Shown: positions 37,346-49,729 of the stretch, in pieces
Numbering within the stretch: the first letter of the stretch is position 1
Layout: every line of letters starts with the position of its first letter
NCBI GenBank assembly: GCA_020205615.1
Contig: CM035171.1
Span: 123,818,893 to 123,882,892 of the forward strand
Direction of reading: 5' to 3'
Length of the DNA: 64,000 nt
DNA from: Panax quinquefolius
Lineage: Eukaryota; Streptophyta; Magnoliopsida; Apiales; Araliaceae
Translations under genes and position numbers: made by a program
Notes under the pieces: generated by a model
Databases searched by the model: none
Told to the model about the DNA's origin: nothing
What the model saw: only the letters and a program-made list of their open reading frames with translations

Positions 37346-37357
37346 AAGAAGGGAGGT
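37346..37357 (+). other. Polypurine tract of element C
   Basis: AAGAAGGGAGG just before TGTAAGACCCC, the exact LTR start. Confidence 0.85.
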
Positions 37358-37989
37358 TGTAAGACCCCACTTTTATAAATAAAGATGAATTTTCTATAAA
37401 TATTATTTTTGAATATTATGGAATAAATTTGATATAATGTTATAGTTGTGGGTAATATTTATAAATTTTGCAAAGTATGCAAATTGTTATAAAATATTCG
37501 TTTGAGTCGGGGAATATTCTTTTTGTTAGGAATATTCAGTATAATGGCTCAATCATTGGTGGACCCCACAATGTAATTATTATTTGATTGAGAAAACGAC
37601 AAAAATATTTTATAAAAATAACTACGGAGGTGTTACTGTTAAAACTGTTGAACTACCAATGGTAAAAAAAAATGAATACTGCGCGTAGTTGCATAGAAGA
37701 CACTACAGATTGATTATTGATGCTTACGTGAGAAGTCACCAACCTATGCTTTCAATTATTACTACGATAATTCTTTGCATCATATCTCTTATATTATTGA
37801 TTCAATTATTGTCACAATCATCCAGATAATATGTTATAGTATTAAATCAATAATTGAGACGACAAGTTATAAATGATTAATAATTGTTGAAAGATTAAAT
37901 ATGTGTTGATGAAAAAAAAATGATTTGTGGTAAGTTTGATTATTTTATGGGGGCTCATATGTCATCATCTAAGAGTCTCTTCAATCGAT

Positions 37990-38135
37990 AAGTAATTACC
38001 TTCGTCAATAGTAATTACCCTTGTGAATAGTATTTACCTTCGTCGATAGTAATTACCTTCAATCGATAGTAATTACCCTTGTGAATAGTATTTACCTTCA
38101 CAATAGTATTTACCTTCGTTAATAGTAATTACCTT
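37990..38135 (+). repeat. AATTACCTTCGT tandem array upstream of the Tk2 TATA box
   Basis: Six to eight units of about 20-22 bp of the form AATAGTAATTACCTTCGTC. The same array is on the minus strand at about 52490-52565 in element F. Its place in U3 upstream of the TATA box suits enhancer-like repeats. Confidence 0.8.
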
Positions 38136-38271
38136 TACCAGACGTCGAACCACTTGTCGCTTCACATTACAAAAGGCCGAACCACTTGTCGTTTCACATT
38201 ACAAAAGGCCAAACCAATTAAGCTGAGCCACTTGCCTTTTCACACTGAAAAGTGTTTAGCTAGAAATCTTC

Positions 38272-38279
38272 TATAAATA
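38272..38279 (+). promoter_or_regulatory. TATA box of the Tk2 LTR
   Basis: TATAAATA in CTTCTATAAATAGAGGCC. The minus-strand equivalent in element F is 49605-49612. It lies about 915 bp into the LTR, leaving an R-U5 leader of about 1.6 kb. Confidence 0.75.
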
Positions 38280-38499
38280 GAGGCCTAGGGCTTCATTATT
38301 TTTCACGAATTCATTCAAGCTTATAGAGAAAGTATAGAGAGAATAAGAGAGAAAGAAGAAGAGTATTTTGTTACTACACTTCTTTGCAGATTCAATCTCC
38401 TACCAAATTTAAGGGGGTGTTATTCTTTCTTATTCACGAAGAGAACTGCATGTTATTCCATTGCTTATTATTACATTGGAATAACTCAGATAATGCTGA

Positions 38500-38830
38500 T
38501 TTATTCTATACTTGGTGACATTCTTCTATTATTCATTGGAACATCCTGCTCATGTGTTTTACACCTTACCGGTTCCGCTTTTTATTATTCTGTTGGAACA
38601 TCCTGTGCATGTGTTTTACACCGGACTGGTTCCGCTCTTTATTATTCTCCGCTGGAACATCCTGTGCATGTGTTTTTACACCCGACTGGTTCTGTCTTTA
38701 TTATTACTGCTGGAATATCCTATCTGTGTGTTTTACACCGGATCCGTTTCATCTTTATTATTCATTGTTGAACATCCCTGCTTTGCAATGAATTTCACGA
38801 CTGGTTCCGTTATTTATTATTACGCTGAAT
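38500..38830 (+). repeat. 58-bp tandem array in the Tk2 LTR
   Basis: Five units, each with GGAACATCCTGTGCATGTG and TTTACACCGGACTGGTTCCG; unit starts are spaced 57-59 bp. The array is mirrored in the minus-strand copy at about 49070-49380. Because the unit is free of stops, it makes overlapping open frames in several phases that are not genes. Confidence 0.88.
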
Positions 38831-39917
38831 AACTTTTATGCATGCAAATGTCCTATCGCATGCATGGTGATTTTTTTTGTTATTCCATTCTTTATTATAC
38901 CCAAATGGTTAAAACTTTGACTTATATACTCCATGAAATTAGTGGAATATCCTTGCATATTTGTGTTTCATCCAAAGATTTTTCATGGAAATATTCTTCT
39001 CGATCATTCTTGAATTTTACTAATTTGGGCGTTAATAATTCCCCGGATAAAATAATTCTTGAACTTGTTTTATTGAATTCTTATATCATTGTCATCATCC
39101 TCATGTTTATATTTTTTTAAAGTCATCCGGGCACAGAAGGTGCATAGATGGACTTGGTATGATTATGACCAGAGACTATTCGGTGTAATCACGGCCGTAA
39201 TGTTACAAATGATGTGGTAAAAATCCTCGATTAGTCAGTAGTGCATTGATGGACGATTGTTGGCATGATCATGACCATTAATGAATACACAAATATTCTC
39301 GCACGTAGTGCATGAATAATTGTGGTCGTGATACTAAAAGAATATCCTCGGCAGTAGTGCGGGGGTGATTCGATGATGTGGAATATTTATTAAAGTGAGT
39401 CTCAAATTTATAACAAATGATGAAAACCTTTTAAAACCAAAAGATAGTAGACTTTATTTTCTACTTGACTCTTTTAATGGATTGCGTATTCACCGCAGAT
39501 TAAACCGGTTGTCTATTGTATTTTATCGGTTTAACATTATTGAAGACTATTGATAATTTATTCTCGCATTATCTTAGTCATAATATTTCTTCTTTGGGCT
39601 AGTTGAGCTCACCCTTTCTTTCACCGTTCTCTTGAGAAATGATAATATAAATGGGACGAGCCTGGGAAACGAGTGATGGTCCCAAAGATAAGATTAGTAG
39701 TCCTCACTATTCTCAGTAAAATAGTGTGATAATAACTCAGAATGAGGACTTTTTGTTTGAGTTTGTATAATATCTAGTAGAGCGATATTTGTATTTAAAC
39801 TCACGCTTTATGTCGTATTGTACCACCTAGCTTATGTTAATAAGTTGTATTTAAATTACATACCATGTAAGTGTGGACCCAAGATGGGTGATGTATACCT
39901 AATTTTGGGGCGCCACA

Positions 39918-41560
39918 ATCTATATGGGAGAAAGTGGAGATATATTCGCACCATAAAAGCCTTAAATATTTCTTCACTCAAAAAGAACTCAACACGCGGC
40001 GTGACGTTGGCTCGAGCTATTGAAAGACTACGACCACACTATTTCAATACCATCCTGGAAAAGCGAATGTGGTAGGTGGCGCGTTGAGTAGAAGATCATA
40101 TCACGAGAACGAGTGCGATGATGTCAAGTATACGACGTAGAGCCAACTTTAATAGAAAAAGTTAAGGTTCTTTCAAGCCACCGACCGGAAGAGATGTCGT
40201 ATGAAGAAGAAAGTACAAGAAGGAGCTATTCCGTAGCGAGAATTGATGAAAAGGAATACTTGAGTCCACTCTAGACTTTGTGTTCCTAACGACTCTGATT
40301 TGAAGTACAAGATTATGATGGAGGCACACAATACACCATTTGCAATCCATCCTGGAAGTACTAAAATGTATCGTGATCTTCGACATACATTTTGGTGGAA
40401 CAATATGAAGAGAGAAATTGCAAAGTTTATCTCGATGTGTTTAACTTGTCAACGTGTAAAGGCGGAGCATCTTGTACCTAAGGGTCCGTTGCAACCACTT
40501 GAGATTCCGAAATGGAAGTGGGAACACATTACCATGGATTTCGTTACACGGTCTTCCTACGGTTTCTCGGGGCATCAATGCTATTTGGGTTATTGTTGAT
40601 AGATTAACCAAGTCTGCTCATTTTCTTGTCGATACGGAAACTTATTCACTTGAACGTCTTGCTAGTATGTACGTGAATGAGATTGTGAGGTTGCATGGCA
40701 TGCCTGTATCCATAGTTTCGGATCGTGACCCAAGATTCACTTCAAGATTTTGGGTTAGCTTGCAAAAAGCTATGGGCACGGATTTACTGATTGATTCGGC
40801 ATACCATCCTCAAACCAGACGGACATTCGAAAGGACTATTCAAACTCTTGAAGATTTATTAAGACTCTCGTGTCCTGAGACTTCAAGGGCGCTTGGGATA
40901 AGTATTTACCATCGGTGGAATTCTCCTACAACAACAGCTTATCGAGCAAGTATAGGTGTGGCTCCATTTGAAGCATTATATGGACGAAAGTGTCGCTTCT
41001 CCAAAGATGTTGGGACGAGGCGGGTGAAGCAACATTGTTGGGACCCGAGTTGGTACGTATGACTCACGGAAAAGATCCAAATGATTCGACAACGTATATA
41101 AACCAGACAAGATCGACAAAAAGAGTTATGCGGATCTTCATCGAAAGGACGTGGAATTTAGTGTGGGGATCATGTATTATTGCGAGTTGCTCCATGAAAG
41201 GGAGTTACAAGATTTGGGAAGAGAGGAAAGCTCAATCCACGATTTATTGGTCCATTTCAAATTCTTGACCGGGTAGGAAATGTAGCCTATAGACTCGCGT
41301 TACCTCCGAGTATGTCTCGTGTTCATAATGTGTTTCACATATCTGTACTTTGTAAATATGTGAAAGACCCGAATCACGTTATAGAGTTAGAACCGAACGA
41401 GATAGCCGAAGACTTAACGTATGAGGAGGTACACGTCATACCACAAAGTTAAAGTTTTGTGGAGGAATCATGCTTTATAGAGGAAATGACTTGGGAATTA
41501 GAAAGCGAAATGAAAGCGAAGTATCCTCACCTTTTCAAACACTGAATGTACGTCGTCAAT
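39918..41560 (+). pseudogene. pol of element D: RNase H end, integrase, chromodomain
   Basis: The RNase H C-terminal part is about 39920-40090. Integrase zinc region: YRDLRHTFWWNNMKRE (40369-40416) and FISMCLTCQRVKAEH. Core: AIWVIVDRLTKSAHFLVDTE and SDRDPRFTSRFWVSLQKAMG, then FERTIQTLEDLL with the catalytic Glu. The D, D and E positions are therefore all visible. This is the least damaged integrase in the window (196-codon frame 40472-41062). The chromodomain (about 41395-41545) has lost about 36 bp in its first half, between YEEV and the VIPQ segment. Frameshifts still separate the domains. Confidence 0.85.
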
Positions 41561-41579
41561 TTCGAGGACGAAATTTCAT

Positions 41580-41591
41580 AAGAAGGGAGGT
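41580..41591 (+). other. Polypurine tract of element D
   Basis: AAGAAGGGAGGT directly before the TGTAAGACCCC start of the LTR. Confidence 0.85.
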
Positions 41592-44426
41592 TGTAAGACC
41601 CCAACTTATTATTAATGAAATTTAATTTTCTATTTATTATTTTGAAATAGTAAGGGTTGATTTGATTAATGTGGATAGTTAGGGTAAGATACGCAAATAT
41701 TTCAAAATAAGCAAGTGGTTATAAAATATTCATTGTTGTTTGGGAATATTCGTTTGGTCGTGGAATATTAAATCGCTTGTCGAGAATATTCGTGCGACCA
41801 CCAAGCGACCATGTGTGGGCCCCATAACGAAAAGCTTATGATGAAGAAAACGACAAATATAAGTTGGTTAAAAATAACGGCGTAGTTGTTCTGAGATTAA
41901 TCTTTGTTAAAATACTCGGTGATTGATTAAAACACGTGAAGACACCTGCGGTATTGCACCAATTATTGATTCTTACGTAAGAAGGCACTACTCAATAATG
42001 GTTACGAATTACTTATTCAAGATTTTATTGAGTTAATAATTGCTGCGTTGATATTTTTATATTCTTTGTTGTTCCAATAATTGTCATTACACAATATTTT
42101 TCATTATCGAAGCAATAATTCATATTATCCTAATAATATTATTAGATAACATTATTGGCAATGTCTAGAAAGTTCTATCTAAGGAGAGGTTTGGTCACCT
42201 AATTGCGGCTAAGAAGAGAGAAATTCTTATTGAAAGCCCCTCTTTCCGAACCGCTGAGTTGTCAATATTGTGATTCTCAGAATATTATTTGTGAATAATT
42301 AATTATTGATTCATATGATGAGGAAAATATTAATTTTATGTGGATATAGATGGAGAAAATTTTAATGTGACAATTGTTGAAAATTGAAATTTTATCTTTT
42401 TCTCGATAAAATAATTCATTTAAATATATTATTATATTTTAATAATATAATAATGGTGATATTTTTACAACGAATGTGGGATATATGAGTATACTGAGGA
42501 GGAAGAGTATTTTTGTTGCAATAAATGTTTAAAACATGTTAAACATGTCGGTGGACCCTATTTATTGATCAAATTTGATTATAAATTTGTAAAATTGTTC
42601 GTTTGTGGATTTCAATCAATTTACTTTGGAATTTGGAAAATTTTCTGTTTGAAATTGGAAAAAAAATTCTTTCTTTTCAAAGTTGTAGATAATTGAATTT
42701 CCTATAAAAATTTTTGAAGATTAAAATTTTTAAAATGAAAGGGCTATTTATTTTTCTAGATGAATTATTGAAGTTCAAGCTCATAAATTATATTAATTTT
42801 GGAAGTTTAAAATATTTAAAATTAATAAATAGGGTCTTAGGTTTTTCTTACTTTTTCTCTAGAATGTGGCATGTGTTTTTGATATTTCTTCCGGTTGAAA
42901 TTGGATTTCTATAAAACTCTGAGATTCAAATGTGTAGGAAATTTATATAATTATATTATTAATTTATTTTAAATTTATATCAACAAAAACGTTTTTATTG
43001 CTTTGGTGTTCTAAACGATTTCTATAAATAGGTCTATATATATTAAATTGAAAATCAAATTTTCTCGAAACTCTAAGTTTTCTCTCTTATTAGATTATCG
43101 ACCGTATTCTTGTCTCTCTATTTTCGAGTATACTTTGAGTATTTGAGTATCGCTATACTGATTGCAAGTTCCTCATAGACTATATCCAGTTTTCAACTAG
43201 AAGTACTAATTTTTCGAGGTAAGGGATGTTATTTTCTTCTCAAATGATATTATTTCTTCAATATCATTATCTTTGAAATATTAGTTGAACTTTTATCAAA
43301 TTTGGAACTTTTTCATGTCGGGTTACTATTCATGAGTTACTATTCACGAGTTACTATTCATGAGTTACTATTCACTGAGTTCTTTATTCACGAGTCTATT
43401 CTACTAAGCATGAAGCGTGAAGATGTTTTTTATGGAATTTCTATCTTTTGGTGTTTGAGAGTTACTATTCACGTGATATTCACGATACTCAAGACTATTC
43501 AATCGAAAAATAAAATTTCTTCTTTTAAGTCTAAAATATCTATTCGGATACTAGCTTTGATTGTATCCATGTTTTGATCATTCTTGAATTTTACACCATT
43601 GTGATTATTTTTGAGGTATTTTTGGACGTGGATAAAACAAAGTACTAATCCTTAATCCTTAATCCTTATCATTTTGTTTCACCGGATTCGTTTCTTTAAA
43701 AATATTTTTCATCATCTTCGCCTTAAATGATGATATTATGGAATATCTTTGGCTCAGTAGTGCAAAAGATGAATGATTTCAAGAATATCTTTGGCTGTAG
43801 TGCAAAAGATGAACAGTGTTTAGATGAACATGACTAATTAATCGATGAATATCTTTGGCACAGTAGTGCAAAGATGAATATGTGATTCGGATATATATTG
43901 ATTGGTGTTACTGGGGATAAAAGATAGACGATGAACTTTTAAATTCATACATGGAAGATAGTAGTTTGCATTCTCTACTTAACTCTTCTTACAATGAATT
44001 ATTATTTCATTGCGAATATTGATTTAAAATTTGTTGTCGATTGTATTCTATTAGATTTTTCCCTCGTGAAGACTAACGATAATTTGTTGTATATTATCTT
44101 AGTCATAATATTCTTTATTGAGCTAGTTGAGCTCACCCTTTTCCTTTTTGTTCCATTTTTCTTCTCGTGAGGCGAGAATATAAGCGAAAGCAGTGAGGTA
44201 TGGAATGAAGGTTTTAGAAAGAATTGTTTAGTAGTCCTCACCATTTTTGTAAAATAATGTATCAATAAATGTGATAAGGATTTATTTGAGTATAGATATT
44301 GTCTGAAGATAATATTTGTATTCAAACTCACAGCTTTCTGGTTGTAATAATAAAGTTGTAGTTGTTTCGCATTTTATGTATTGACAACTCGTAATGGGTG
44401 ATGTATACCTATTTTGGGGCGTCACA
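41592..44426 (+). repeat. 3' LTR of element D (Tk1, 2835 bp, complete)
   Basis: Starts TGTAAGACCCCAACTT and ends TTTTGGGGCGTCACA. It is the only complete plus-strand Tk1 LTR with both termini, so it defines the family. TATA 43023, CGAG|GTAAGG 43218/43219, hairpin AATGATATT...AATATCATT about 43245-43270, TTACTATTCACGA array 43315-43500, and three TAGTGCAAAGATGAA hairpin units at 43740-43880. Confidence 0.93.
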
Positions 44427-46640
44427 ATGATACATTTTGGTACTCCTGTGATGGATTGCAAATGGTGTGTTGTGCACCTCCATCATGATATTATACTTTA
44501 AATCGTGGTCGTTAGAACACAAAGTCCGGAGTCGACTCAAGTATTCCTTCTTCATCGATTCTTGCTTCCAAGATAAGACCTTCTTGACTTTCTTCCTTAT
44601 AATGCGATCACCTCCAGTGCATAGCTTGAAGCAGCCTTTAACTTTATCGATTAAAGTCGGTTTTACTCAGATACTCGCTATCATCACACGCGTCCCCTGA
44701 GTCTTTAACTCTATCTCCATTCTTTGCAAGTCACACAAATGGGCCTTTACGTTGACAATATCGCTTTCGTGCTTGCGCATATGATCTTCTACTCAATCGT
44801 CGCTACCACATTCGCTTTTCGAGGATGGTATGATGGTACGATCTTAATCTTTCAGCAGCCAAGCCAACGTCGTTGTCGCATGTTGAGTTCCTTTTGAGTG
44901 AAGAAATATTTGAGGCTTTTATGATCCGTAAAGATCTCCACTTTCTCCCCATACAAGTAATGCCTCCAAATTTTAAGTGCAAAGACAAATAACCGCCAAC
45001 TCTAGATCATGTGAGTAGGATAATTCCTCTCATATTCTTTGAGTTGTCATGAGGCATAAAGCTATAACTTTTCCATGTTGCATGAGAACACATCCCAACC
45101 TTTGCTCAAGCATCATCGTAGATGACAAATACCTCCGAGCCGGATGGTATTGTCGAATAGTCTTGAAATAAGTCTCTCTCGAGTTCTTGAAAACTCATCT
45201 CACATTCTTCGCTCCCAACCGAACTTTGTATCTTTCCCGAGTCACCGAGGCGATGGAGTAGCGATTCGAGAAAATCCTTCCACGAATCTCCGATAATAAC
45301 CAAATAAACCGAGAAAGCTACGATCTTCCGGTCCATCGATTTAGGTTGTTCCCGACTTTGAATAGCTTCAATCTTTCTTTGGGTCAATGAGATATTCCAT
45401 GACTTGATACCACGTGCCCAAGGAATGCTACTTTTTAAGCCGAACTCGCATTTCTTCAACTTGGCATAAAGCTTATATTCACGAAGCTTTTGGAGTGTCG
45501 ACCTCAAGTGTTGCTCATGATCTTCACGGCTTTTGGAATAAATAAGGAAGTCATCAATAAAGACGACCACAAAGTGATCCAAATATTCCTTGAATACTCG
45601 GTTCATCATATCCATGAAGGCGCGGCGAGGAGCATTAGTCAATCCAAAGGACATGACTAGAATTCATAATGCCCGCATCGAAGTTCGAAAGTCGTCTTTG
45701 GAATGTCGTGGGTTCTAATCTTCAATTGGTGATATCCTAACGAAGATCAATCTTTGAAAAGAATTTGGCTCCTTGAATCGGGTCAAACAGGTCATCAATA
45801 CGTGGCAATGGATACCTATTTTGATGGTGACATGATTCAACTCCCGATAATCAATACAAAGTTGCATACTCCCATCTTTCTTCTTCACGAATAGTAATGA
45901 GAGCACCCAAGGAGAAGTACTAGGACGAATAAAGCCAATGTCTAACAATTCATGCATTGGGTCTTTAACTCCGAAGTTCAATAGAGCCATTCGATATGGG
46001 GCTTTGGAAATAGGTTTTGTCTTCTGGGTTCAAGTCGATACAAAATTCAATTTCACGCCCTGGGGGGTAGGCAGGGAAGTTCTTCTGAATACGTCGGAAA
46101 TTTATTAACAATAGAAATATCGTTCAAAATCGATTTATTTTTGTTTAAATCATGTGACATGAGCTAAGAAAGCTTGACATCCATTTTTCAATAAACGAAT
46201 AGCTTTATGGCTTGAGATGACCGTGATTGATTTTAATGGTTTGGTCGCTTGAATTAGCATAATAGGTTGGTTAGGAATATGAAAGCTAACAACCTTACGA
46301 AAATAATCAATTTTTGCATGATAAGTAGTTAACCAATCAATCCCTAGAATCACGTCAAATGCAAGTATTTTTAATGAAATAAGATCGACAGTAATGTGAG
46401 GGTGGAGATTTGAACCAAACAAGACTTATAAACAAAGGGATGTAATGAAGGTTTCTCCCAACGGAGTTTCCACAGATAAGTCAAAGTCTAATTTCTCCTG
46501 AGTCAAATTTAATCGATGAACGCAAGTAGGAGAAATAAAAGAATGGGTAGAATCGGTATCAAATAAAGTATAGACTTCATTAGAGTTTATGATAAGTTTA
46601 CCCGTGATGACCTCATTCGGGTTCCTTGCTTCTCCGGGAG
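44427..46640 (-). pseudogene. pol of element F: PR, RT, RNase H, integrase N-terminus
   Basis: On the minus strand the protease reads FDTDSTHSF near 46570-46545: Asp-Thr-Asp replaces the catalytic Asp-Thr-Gly. FDVILGIDWL near 46350 marks the protease C-terminal part. [21 protein letters not shown] (about 45895-45835), MSFGLTNAP (45654-45628), and the FIDDFLIYS catalytic block (45561-45535). RNase H about 45130-44780. The integrase zinc region starts near 44720 and is cut at 44427. The 182-codon frame 45654-45106 is the longest RT stretch in the window, but other frameshifts break pol. Confidence 0.88.
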
Positions 46641-47816
46641 GTCACAACAAACGCCTCCTTGCAGACTACCGATTTTGAATTTTTCTCGACTGACTTTGGT
46701 GCCTCCATCTTAGCTTTAATTTGTCTTGATGAAATGACAAAAATCGAGCTAAGTGACCTTCTCTTCCACAATTATAACATGCTTTGACTTGGCATAAGCG
46801 CAGCTTGGACCGATGTGTCCTTCTCCTCCGCATTTGAAACATATGATAGGTGGTCTTTCTCCTTCCTTAACAACGGGTCTTTGGTCTTGACGTCTTTCCA
46901 TCATTGTTGAATCTCCTTTTCTTGAAATGTCCATTCTTATTGTTTTGGCCTCGATTACCACCAAGTGGTTACCATATCCGCCCGTTGATTCCTCCACGCT
47001 TGTTGTCACCGCTTGATGACTACTCACCGGTATTATAATTTTGCTTACCGCTCTCTTTTTTAGTTGCGTTGACTCGTTATCGCTCCTCCACTAATCGAGC
47101 CCTATTTACAACATCCGAATACAAACACGCTTTATGAGAGATAAGATGTTGACGTATCTCCTAAACAAACCTCTTAAAACATTCGCGCCATTCTCTCTTC
47201 ATTATCCACCAAGTGGGACGAATCGTGATAACTCATAAATTTTGCCTTGTATTGCGACACGGTCCATATTGTTTTGTTCTAACTTGATAAACTCCACCTC
47301 CTTCATGTGGCGAATACTTTCGGAAAAGTATTTGTCGTTGAATGTACTTCTTCGAACTTCTCCCAAGATATCTTCATCTGACAAAGTTGAGTACGTTTCT
47401 GGATTCCCACCAATGTCCACCTCTCCGTAACATAAAAGCGTGAAAGGGAACCTTTGCTCCTCGGAGCATCCCAAGACATCAAATATCTTGTAATCTGCTT
47501 TATCCATGCTTCCGCCAGGAAGTGGTTTTGCTCTCCCTTAAACTCCAAAGTGGTCCCGCTCAACAATCTGCTTTAGCGGTGACCGCCGAGAGTTTTTCGT
47601 TTCCACCTACGTTTTGGACAGAGTCGCTCTACTTTCATTGTTGCATGAATCGTGATAAAGCCTCTGAACATTTGATCATTCATCATTTGGTCGGTGTTGT
47701 TATTTGCGTGAGATTTATTGTCGCCTTCGATGCACATTATCCTCGATTATTGATATGTGGTGAATCAACGATCGCTTTGTGGCTCCATTCTTATTCTCAA
47801 CATTCTCGGATGTCAT
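46640..47816 (-). pseudogene. gag of element F (broken)
   Basis: Start ATG 47816 on the minus strand. The gag core includes NDKYFSESIRHMKEVEFIKL (about 47350-47290) and, upstream, KIFDVLGCSEEQRFPF. The zinc knuckle CFKCGGEGHIGPSC is near 46846-46805, followed by a second, frameshifted knuckle. This is the most complete gag in the window but it has at least two frame changes. Confidence 0.8.
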
Positions 47817-47990
47817 TTTCAGACATCGCCACAAAACAAAAGGTTAATTGACATATAACATATTATCCATATATTCTCACCGACCAATAAAATAAACATA
47901 AACTTAGGTAGGTCATATACTGGCGAAGGTATTCCCTCTCTCCCTCCTAAAGACTATTCTCACATCTTAGCCGGTGGATCATATCCTAAG

Positions 47991-48002
47991 CTCTCGATAC
48001 CA
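47991..48002 (-). other. Primer binding site of element F
   Basis: On the minus strand TGGTATCGAGAGCTTAGG follows the LTR end. This is one inserted base away from the Met-tRNA site TGGTATCAGAGC. Confidence 0.75.
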
Positions 48003-48005
48003 ACC

Positions 48006-49729
48006 GTGGCGCCCCCAAAATTAGGTATACATCACCCATCTTGGGTAGTCGATACATGGTACGTAATTTAAATACAACTTACTAATATAAGCTGCCGTGT
48101 ATGCAATACGACATAAACCGTGAGTTTGAATACAAATATTGTATACTAGAGATCATACAAACTCAAAAAGAGTCCTCATTACAATTATTATCACACTATT
48201 TCACGAAATAGTAATGGACTACTAATGCTATCCTCTGGACCATTACTTCGTTCCCGACTCGTCCCGCCATATTCTCTCATTTCACGAAGAGAACGGTGAA
48301 AGAAAGGGTGAGCTCAACTAGCTCAAGAAGAAATATTATGACTAAGATAATGCGAATAAATTATCATTAGCTTTCAACAATTATTAAACCGATAAAATAT
48401 AATAAACATCAAGTTTAACTACAATGAACCAAAGAATCCATTAAAAGAGTCAAGTAGAAAATAAAATCTACTATCTTTTATGATTTTAAAAGGTTTTTCA
48501 TCATCGCTATAAATTTGAGACTCACTTTAATAAATATTCCACATCATCGAATCACCCCGCACTTACTACGACCCAAGGATATTCTTTAGTATCACGACCA
48601 CAATTATTCATGCACTACGGGCAAGAATATTTGTGTATTCATTAATGGTTATGATCATGCCAACAATCGTCCCATCAATGCACTACGTTACACCGAGGAT
48701 TTTTACCACATCATTTGTAACATTACTACCAAGTGATTACAATCGAATAGTCTCTGGTTATAATCATACCAAGTCCATCTATGCACTACAAAAGCCACGA
48801 GATGACTTTCAACATAATATAAACATGAGGATGATGACAATGATATTCAATAAAATAAGTTCAAGAATTAATTTATCTAGGAACCAATAACATCCAAATC
48901 ACAACATGATACTTCTTTGTAAAGTAAAATTCAAGAATCTTTGAGAAGAATATTTTTATGAAAGGATATTTGGATGAAGCGCAAATATCAAGGATATTCC
49001 ACTAATTTCATGGAGTATAAGTCAAAGTTTTAACCAACCGGGTATAATAAAGAATGGAATAACAAAAGAAATCACCATAAATGCGATAGATCCAGACAGC
49101 GAGTTATTCAACAGAATAATAAATAACGGAACCGGTCCCACAGAAATGCATGAGACGAGATATTCAAATGAGAATAATAAAGAATGGAACCAGTCCGGCG
49201 TAAAACATGTAGAGATGATATATTCCAATGAATAATAAAGAATGGAACCAGTCCCAAGAAAAACACATGAAGCGTGATGTTCAGCGAATAATAATAATAA
49301 AGATTGAACTAAGTCCTTGTAAAACACACGATGTGATGTTCCAATAGAATAATAGAAGAATGTCACCAAGTATAGAATAAACCACATGATACAAAGTTAT
49401 TCCAATGAATAATAAACAATGGAATAACAACAGTTCTCTTCATGAATAAGAAAGAATAACACCCTTACTTTTGGTAGGAGATTGAATCTTTGCAGATAGT
49501 GTAGTAACAAAATACTCTTCTTCTTTCTTCTCTCTTATTCTCTCTATACTTTCTCTTTCTATAGCTTGAATGAATTAAATGAAAATAATGAAGCACTAGG
49601 CCTCTATTTATAGAAATTTTCTAAACTTTTTGCCGCCATATGAAAAGGCAAGTGGCTTGATTTGATGATGTGAAAAGAAAAGTGGTTTGGCGCTTTGTAA
49701 TGTGAAACGACAAGTGGTTCGACGCTTGT
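48006..49729 (-). repeat. 5' LTR of element F, 3' portion (Tk2)
   Basis: Minus-strand match to about 38170-39917. It holds the TAGTGCA units (48560-48790), the 58-bp array (about 49070-49380) and the TATA box (49605-49612). Interrupted at 49729 by the solo LTR. Confidence 0.88.

Larger units (their letters stand above)
33122..39917 (+). mobile_element. Element C: Ty3/gypsy chromovirus (Tk2), 5' end lost
   Basis: Has gag (from mid-domain), PR, RT, RNase H, integrase, chromodomain, purine tract AAGAAGGGAGG and a complete 3' LTR (37358-39917). The 5' LTR, primer site and early gag are gone; the left boundary is a reversed Tk1 LTR. It retains the RT and RNase H regions that A and B lack, so it shows the full pol layout of the group. 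The right LTR end abuts the RNase H region of element D, so C probably inserted into D before the left sides of both were lost. Confidence 0.88.
37358..39917 (+). repeat. 3' LTR of element C (Tk2, 2560 bp, complete)
   Basis: Starts TGTAAGACCCC and ends TTTTGGGGCGCCACA. It shares both termini with Tk1 but differs through most of the middle. It contains a GTAATTACC(T/C)TTCG array (37990-38135), a CCACTTGTCGTTTCACATTA duplication (38150-38240), a TATA box (38272), a 58-bp tandem array (38500-38830) and TAGTGCA units (39120-39370). Confidence 0.9.
39918..44426 (+). mobile_element. Element D: Ty3/gypsy chromovirus (Tk1), 5' half lost
   Basis: Begins in RNase H where the LTR of element C ends, and continues through integrase, chromodomain and purine tract to a complete 3' LTR (41592-44426). 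Element C probably inserted here. The missing 5' half of D should have been left of C but is not in the window. The 3' LTR ends inside the integrase of F, so D itself had inserted into F. Confidence 0.85.

Noticed and set aside
38493..38832. Three overlapping open frames of 79-106 codons with Cys/Phe/Tyr-rich repeats
   Set aside because: They are made by a 58-bp stop-free tandem array in the Tk2 LTR. All three frames stay open and none has a coding signature.
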